NCBI RefSeq assembly: GCF_000003815.2
Contig: NC_049990.1
Location: forward strand, 1,727,819 to 1,791,818
Length of the DNA: 64,000 nt
Source of the DNA: Branchiostoma floridae
Lineage: Eukaryota > Chordata > Leptocardii > Amphioxiformes > Branchiostomatidae
Direction: 5' to 3'
Numbering within the stretch: the stretch's first letter is position 1; every line of letters starts with the position of its first letter. The notes under the pieces were generated by a model. It was not told the origin of the DNA and searched no databases. It saw nothing but the letters and a program-made list of their open reading frames with translations. The position numbers and the translations under genes are program-made. Shown in pieces: positions 61,701 through 64,000 of the stretch.

Positions 61701-62188
61701 AACCCTCTCTTGACAATGCTGTTATTGGCCGTATCTGTTTTCTTTTTCTTTTGAAACCTAGTCTCACAGCTGATGTAGGAATTGTCATTTCTGATGGTTG
61801 AAGTTTCAAAAGTAACCAAAAGCTCACACCTTTGGCGCTCCTTAGTCAAAACAATCGAACCATTTTTTTAAAAATCTGTATTCAGATGGGACTAGGTAAG
61901 GTAAGGTAATGCAGCGAAACCTACAGCTCCAGTACAATGTGAAGCAGTCAGAATTGCCCTGAGGAAGGTGTCAGACAGTCACCAAATTGACCAAAATGTC
62001 ATGGGAAATAAAACAACAGTTCTGAAAACAAAGTCTCTTTATTCTGGATGTTTATCAGTTGCGCTTTAAGAGTAAACAAACTGTTTACCTGTTGTTCTCA
62101 GGTGGAGGTGGACTGGCAGAAGATCGAGGCAAAGATCGAGATGGAACAGCAGAAAGAGCGGGAAAAGGCCGCCACAGTCAGGCGGTAA
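45404..62188 (+). CDS. IFT80: Intraflagellar transport protein 80 (19 coding exons, 847 aa with cassette exon)
   Basis: Exons: 45404-45440, 46444-46671, 47220-47330, 47801-47979, 51731-51820, 52266-52403, 52984-53282, 53710-53784, 54095-54143, 54605-54719, 56017-56244 (cassette), 57233-57297, 57806-57941, 58666-58813, 59372-59543, 60205-60294, 60811-60983, 61428-61551, 62102-62188. Phases join throughout; 771 aa without the cassette, human 777. IFT80 is a subunit of the IFT-B complex that carries cargo along the ciliary axoneme; human mutations cause short-rib/Jeune ciliopathy. Visible: N-terminus [15 protein letters not shown]-repeat blades ([49 protein letters not shown]) forming two propellers; [18 protein letters not shown]; then an alpha-helical C-terminus ([38 protein letters not shown]). 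Intron 1 is an AT-AC intron. Exons 2, 3, 4, 7, 11, 13 and 15 have adjacent partial copies; this model uses the copies with intact splice sites. Confidence 0.95.
46130..46208 (+). mobile_element. tRNA-derived SINE head in IFT80 intron 1
   Basis: TAGTGTAATGGTTTAGCGTC (A-box-like) and CGGGTTCGAATCCTGG (perfect B box, 46187-46202) are spaced like a tRNA, but the sequence between them does not form tRNA arms. Confidence 0.55.
46257..46310 (+). pseudogene. IFT80: Echo of the IFT80 exon 2 acceptor (branch site, AC splice site, first 31 bp)
   Basis: CCCCTTGACCCCGCTGCAC|ATACGGAGCTGGTAAG is identical to 46425-46459. The exon part differs by one silent change (GTT for GTC) before similarity stops at GGCTGGAC. 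It lies 164 bp upstream of the real site. Confidence 0.9.
46721..46829 (+). pseudogene. IFT80: Echo, or alternative end, of IFT80 exon 2
   Basis: From GAAGTCTACGCCACGGACAT to ACTGATGCCAGTGATG|GTAAAG it copies 46570-46671. It reads [25 protein letters not shown], then STDASDG, keeping the frame but with a 3-codon insertion, and it has its own donor. No acceptor is visible just before it. Its KQVQ run is closer to what I recall of human IFT80 than the copy joined to the exon. Confidence 0.75.
47351..47378 (+). pseudogene. IFT80: Small echo of the IFT80 exon 3 end
   Basis: GGGTGGCCACATAATGGAACAGCA, just past the exon 3 donor, resembles GAGGTGGTCATATGATGGAACAGCC in the exon at 47294-47320. It is short, so the call is less certain. 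Confidence 0.45.
47988..48430. repeat. (ACTC)n/(ATTC)n microsatellite with two echoes of the IFT80 exon 4 end
   Basis: Long ACTC/CATT runs alternate with copies of the exon 4 3' end: 48238-48312 (GACCAGATCCTGTACACCAG to CCTATACAG|GTGGGC, donor kept) and 48432-48505 (more diverged). The second copy is split by the element at 48506-51351 and resumes at 51352 with TACAGGTGGGGCTTCATTC. Confidence 0.85.
48506..51351. mobile_element. 2.85-kb non-coding TIR element in IFT80 intron 4
   Basis: The ends CTCTCACCTCTCAAATA and TATTTGAGAGGTGAGAG are perfect 17-bp inverted repeats, extending imperfectly through AAACGTACC / GAAGTACC. TA flanks both ends (48504-48505, 51352-51353). Joining the flanks restores CCTATACAGGTGGGG, as in the other exon 4 copies (a true empty site). 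Subterminal repeats are AATAAACGTACC (left) and GGGGTACTTTTATT (right). The interior has two tandem families: about 150-bp units with GACCTGAAATTTGGTA (49430-50000) and about 100-bp units with GGAAGAGTCCATTCTTGCAC (50220-50830). There is no transposase. Confidence 0.8.
52786..52940 (+). pseudogene. IFT80: Two echoes of the start of IFT80 exon 7
   Basis: TTCCACCGCAG|TGGTCCTGTGCACTGGATAA at 52857-52935 copies the real acceptor and exon start (TTCCACCACAG|TGGTCCTATGCCCTGGAGAA at 52984), reading [15 protein letters not shown] then a stop. A shorter fragment at 52786-52815 (ACATTGCCTGATCTAGCCATGGCATC) resembles exon codons around [10 protein letters not shown]. The period is about 116 bp. Confidence 0.85.
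53398..53565. mobile_element. pogo/Tigger-like MITE, copy 4
   Basis: CAGTAGAAGTCAGTTAATTG to AAGGCTTCTACTG with TA flanks, in IFT80 intron 7. The right end has lost a few bases. Confidence 0.85.
55537..55676 (+). pseudogene. IFT80: Truncated second copy of the IFT80 cassette exon
   Basis: The acceptor CCTAAAG|GGAGTGCAGGG and 47 following codons match 56017-56160. Of 12 differing codons, 11 are synonymous and one is Pro/His. After ATAGAT the match stops (CATCTCACTTGA, in-frame stop) and a (CT)n tract follows. No donor is visible. Confidence 0.85.
55685..55732. repeat. (CT)n microsatellite
   Basis: An almost pure CT run, interrupted once by CTAT, immediately after the truncated cassette-exon copy. 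Confidence 0.9.
56017..56244 (+). CDS. IFT80: IFT80 cassette exon of 76 codons absent from human IFT80
   Basis: The exon is 228 bp, phase 1 at both ends, so including or skipping it keeps the frame between exon 10 (..IRDKKDEK) and exon 12 ([16 protein letters not shown]), which are adjacent in human. It encodes [20 protein letters not shown] to TLIGRFLR, Thr/Gln/Pro-rich and then helical, with no known domain recognised. Splice sites: CCTGAAG|GG and AGGG|GTAAGG; the acceptor pyrimidine tract is modest. It would sit between blades of the second propeller. Confidence 0.7.
56270..57085. repeat. TTGGACTGTTCCATGTT minisatellite (IFT80 intron 11)
   Basis: About 24 units of 30-36 bp containing TTGGACTGTTCCATGTT followed by a GGAGGAGGGGT or TAGGGGTGGTCAGG variant. 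Several frames stay open by repetition only; I see no coding signal. Confidence 0.9.
57677..57714 (+). pseudogene. IFT80: Echo of the start of IFT80 exon 13
   Basis: GATTGTCCAG|CTAGAAGTGATGGAGG reads [12 protein letters not shown], against [12 protein letters not shown] at the real exon (57806). A GATT-rich simple repeat separates the copies. Confidence 0.8.
57955..58660. other. IFT80 intron 13
   Basis: It starts with an (ACAA)n run. A short self-repeat (TTTTACAGACTA) occurs near 58535-58590. No exon is visible. Confidence 0.4.
59165..59371 (+). pseudogene. IFT80: Two echoes of the start of IFT80 exon 15
   Basis: Units of about 107 bp end in CTTCCGCAG or CTCTACCGCAG. Copy 1 (59165-59200) has GTGAAGAACCCTCAGATTGTG; copy 2 (59265-59302) has CAG|TGAGTTTGGAAAGAACCACC. 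Copy 2 reads [12 protein letters not shown] and stops at AGGAG|GTATGC, a possible donor, so it could act as a micro-exon. Confidence 0.8.
59754..59928. mobile_element. pogo/Tigger-like MITE, copy 5
   Basis: CAGTGGAAGCCGGATAATTG to CTGGCTTCTTCTG; the left flank is CA and the right flank TA. In IFT80 intron 15. Confidence 0.8.
60440..60670. mobile_element. GGCCTAGG-type MITE, copy 4
   Basis: The right end GGAAACACAACATTTTTTCC..TAGGCC and internal blocks (TTCATTAAATAGAACAAGCAG, AACTGGAAGCTATGTGACTC) are the reverse-orientation equivalent of copies 2 and 3. Confidence 0.6.
61175..61335. repeat. Interspersed repeat, second copy of 38495-38700
   Basis: AAAATGCAGGAAATAGTGTTTCAGAGG and following blocks match 38550-38600. 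In IFT80 intron 17. Confidence 0.55.
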
Positions 62189-62700
62189 CATGGAGGGTGG
62201 GGATCGGGTTACAGATAGAGTTTCTTAGGCTGCTTCAACATGGGTGAAGACTTAATCCAATTTCTGGTATGAAACCAGCAAACCTGGTTTTGCCTTGATC
62301 AGGACACCTTCAGTGTACAAACTGCACCTTGGCATCAATTGCAAAGCATTGTAAAGAAAAAAGAGCATGTAAGGATTTGTTTGTTAGTACACTATTAGTG
62401 AGAATAGTTAGTGCATTTTATGAAGTTATATTCCACGGAGTTAATGATGTGTATATTGTGTGAAAAGCCGTTTCTGTACAGAAAAGTATTTGTCGCTTGC
62501 TACATTCCTAAATAATTGTGAAGATACATGTATCAGGAATGAATGTTGTAAAGTCTTTAAGTAGAGTTTCCTATTCAGATAGATAATCTATTAAAATTGA
62601 AAACTTGTATCCATGAAAGCTTGGAGTTTGGTTGTTATTTAACACAGTATATTTTGTCCTAAGCCTTAACGGATCCATTCAACGATGACAGTGTTGTTCA
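62189..62700 (+). other. IFT80 3'UTR with likely ATTAAA signal
   Basis: ATTAAA lies at 62590-62595, about 400 bp past the TAA stop. No AATAAA is seen before the convergent gene's 3' end. Confidence 0.5.
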
Positions 62701-62714
62701 ACAAGTTCAACAAC

Positions 62715-62720
62715 TTTATT
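62715..62720 (-). terminator. Candidate polyadenylation signal of the right-edge minus gene
   Basis: AATAAA on the minus strand, about 950 bp beyond the stop at 63666. It would leave about 100 bp between the convergent transcript ends. Confidence 0.35.
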
Positions 62721-63234
62721 TTCATACACACAGATTCTACAATATGACACAGAACATATATGTACATGACATGCACGGACAGCACACAAAATATACTTCA
62801 ATCTGTAACACAAAGGTACCTATCTGACTAAGTGCTGTGTCCCTTAAATGCAGAACTGGAACTGGACTTTTAAAAATGTTAAGGCCAAAACAAACCTAAA
62901 CACCAGGAACCTGTTCCGGACTTGCAAAACGCTATCTTTCACTTATATTCTCCTTTTTGTTCAAAATCATCTATAACTTGCATAGGTAGTGAAATTTGCA
63001 CAAGAAAAAGACAAAAACATAACAAGATAGTTTTTGTGTTGTTACTGACATTTTGTGTTCATTACTGACTGAGTGTGTATAATTTAGCATAATATTTACA
63101 TTGCATGTCAAATTCATGTATGAATTCAATGCCTGAACCTGAATCTGGGCCTGAACCTGAATGAGAGTTAAGGTATGCAGTACTAAATGATACACCCTTT
63201 TTTTTTAAGGTACAAGCTCCAATGTATTACTATA

Positions 63235-63442
63235 CTGTAAATGCAGAAATGTTCGCGGTGGATTAATGTTCGCGGTTTTCGCGGTGACCACTTCACCGCG
63301 AATTTAAAACCACCGCGAACATTTTTCTATAATGATGTTAGATTGCAGTCTATGGTGTTACCGCGAACTTAAATCCACCGCGAAAAGTCCTTTTTCCCGC
63401 TACCGCGAAATTAAATCCCCGCGAACTTAAAAACATTTACAG
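63235..63442. mobile_element. CTGTAAATGCA-type MITE, copy 3
   Basis: CTGTAAATGCAGAAATGTTC to AAACATTTACAG with TA flanks. The CpG-rich body has CGCGGTGG / CCACCGCG palindromes. It lies in the probable 3'UTR of the right-edge gene. Confidence 0.8.
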
Positions 63443-63665
63443 TAATTCACTTTGTCTTCTCGGTACCAAACTTTCACGGTATGAGAAAATGAATGTTCAC
63501 GGAAATGAATGTTCACGATGGTGGCATGTGTGCATAAAAAAAGAGAGCAATTTACTAGTATTTGTTATCGGAAATAATAAGTACATGTTACAGTATGTTG
63601 TAAACTTGAAAACCGTGAAATCAAAAGAACTCAAAATCAGGAATTACAGTTCGTTGTAAACGTTT

Positions 63666-63739
63666 CTAACTCTCTGCCAGACCGAGTTCTTTCTGTAGGC
63701 ATTGCAGTGTGCTCTCCAACTGTCTCCCCACCATCCGCA
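63666..63739 (-). CDS. Last coding exon of an unidentified gene running off the right edge
   Basis: On the minus strand TTCCTTGCAG|TG precedes RMVGRQLESTLQCLQKELGL, then AES and a TAG stop at 63666-63668. The short Leu/Gln-rich amphipathic segment looks like the end of a helical protein; I cannot name it. It would be tail-to-tail with IFT80. Confidence 0.5.
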
Positions 63740-64000
63740 CTGCAAGGAACAAATAAACAAACAAATTAACACAACAATAAAACATTTCAACATGCATGAT
63801 CACAAGAAAATAGCGTGTTAGGCCATGTTGACTTGATTATATAGATACCATCTTTGGAAAATAACTTCTAAAGTTAATGAAGGAAAATGGTAAAGAGCAA
63901 AAATGAAGATACTTGTTTAGTCATTTGTTCAACCTTCCTGACCACTTTGATTTCAAATACTGAAGGAAACTTTTTTTTATTCGCACGCTCGCATCAGTTT

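Overview
This window is animal (metazoan) nuclear DNA. Genes are split by many GT-AG introns, intergenic and intronic DNA is AT-rich and packed with small inverted-repeat transposons, and there is one 100-N assembly gap (44419-44518). The products are PPM1L, IFT80, a C11orf65/MFI-like protein and a leucine-rich-repeat membrane protein. The moderate divergence from vertebrate PPM1L and IFT80, the human-like neighbourhood of PPM1L and IFT80 (close together on human 3q25-26), and the repeat types point to an invertebrate deuterostome. Amphioxus (Branchiostoma) is my best guess; the species is inference.

Layout. 1-1390: a short MITE and, on the minus strand, a disordered Ser/Pro/Arg/Gln repeat reading frame that may be an exon of a gene running off the left edge. 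1390-7080: gene-free, with a hAT-type MITE and tandem duplications. 7080-34481 (+): PPM1L, four coding exons (370 aa), with a 22.8-kb second intron. Nested antisense in that intron (23836-27444, -) is a three-exon leucine-rich-repeat transmembrane receptor gene (842 aa). 34482-39500: gene-free. 39508-44976 (-): nine-exon C11orf65/MFI-like gene (398 aa). It is head-to-head, 427 bp apart, with IFT80 at 45404-62188 (+), which has 19 coding exons (847 aa with an extra 76-aa cassette exon, 771 aa without it; human is 777). 63666-63739 (-): last coding exon of an unidentified gene, tail-to-tail with IFT80.

The most unusual feature is that partial, diverged copies of exon edges ('exon echoes', with their splice site and some flanking intron) lie next to real exons at about a dozen places in all four multi-exon genes. 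In one, the cassette exon of IFT80, the two copies differ at 12 of 47 codons, 11 of them silent, so both were apparently translated while they diverged. Similar 2-6 copy tandem duplications of 100-500 bp occur throughout the non-coding DNA, so this genome (or its assembly from two divergent haplotypes) seems prone to local tandem duplication. IFT80 intron 1 also has the hallmarks of a minor-spliceosome (U12) AT-AC intron, and its 3' splice site and branch site have themselves been duplicated.

All exon boundaries were read by eye from splice consensus, reading phase and recalled family similarity; no alignment, RNA or database search was available.
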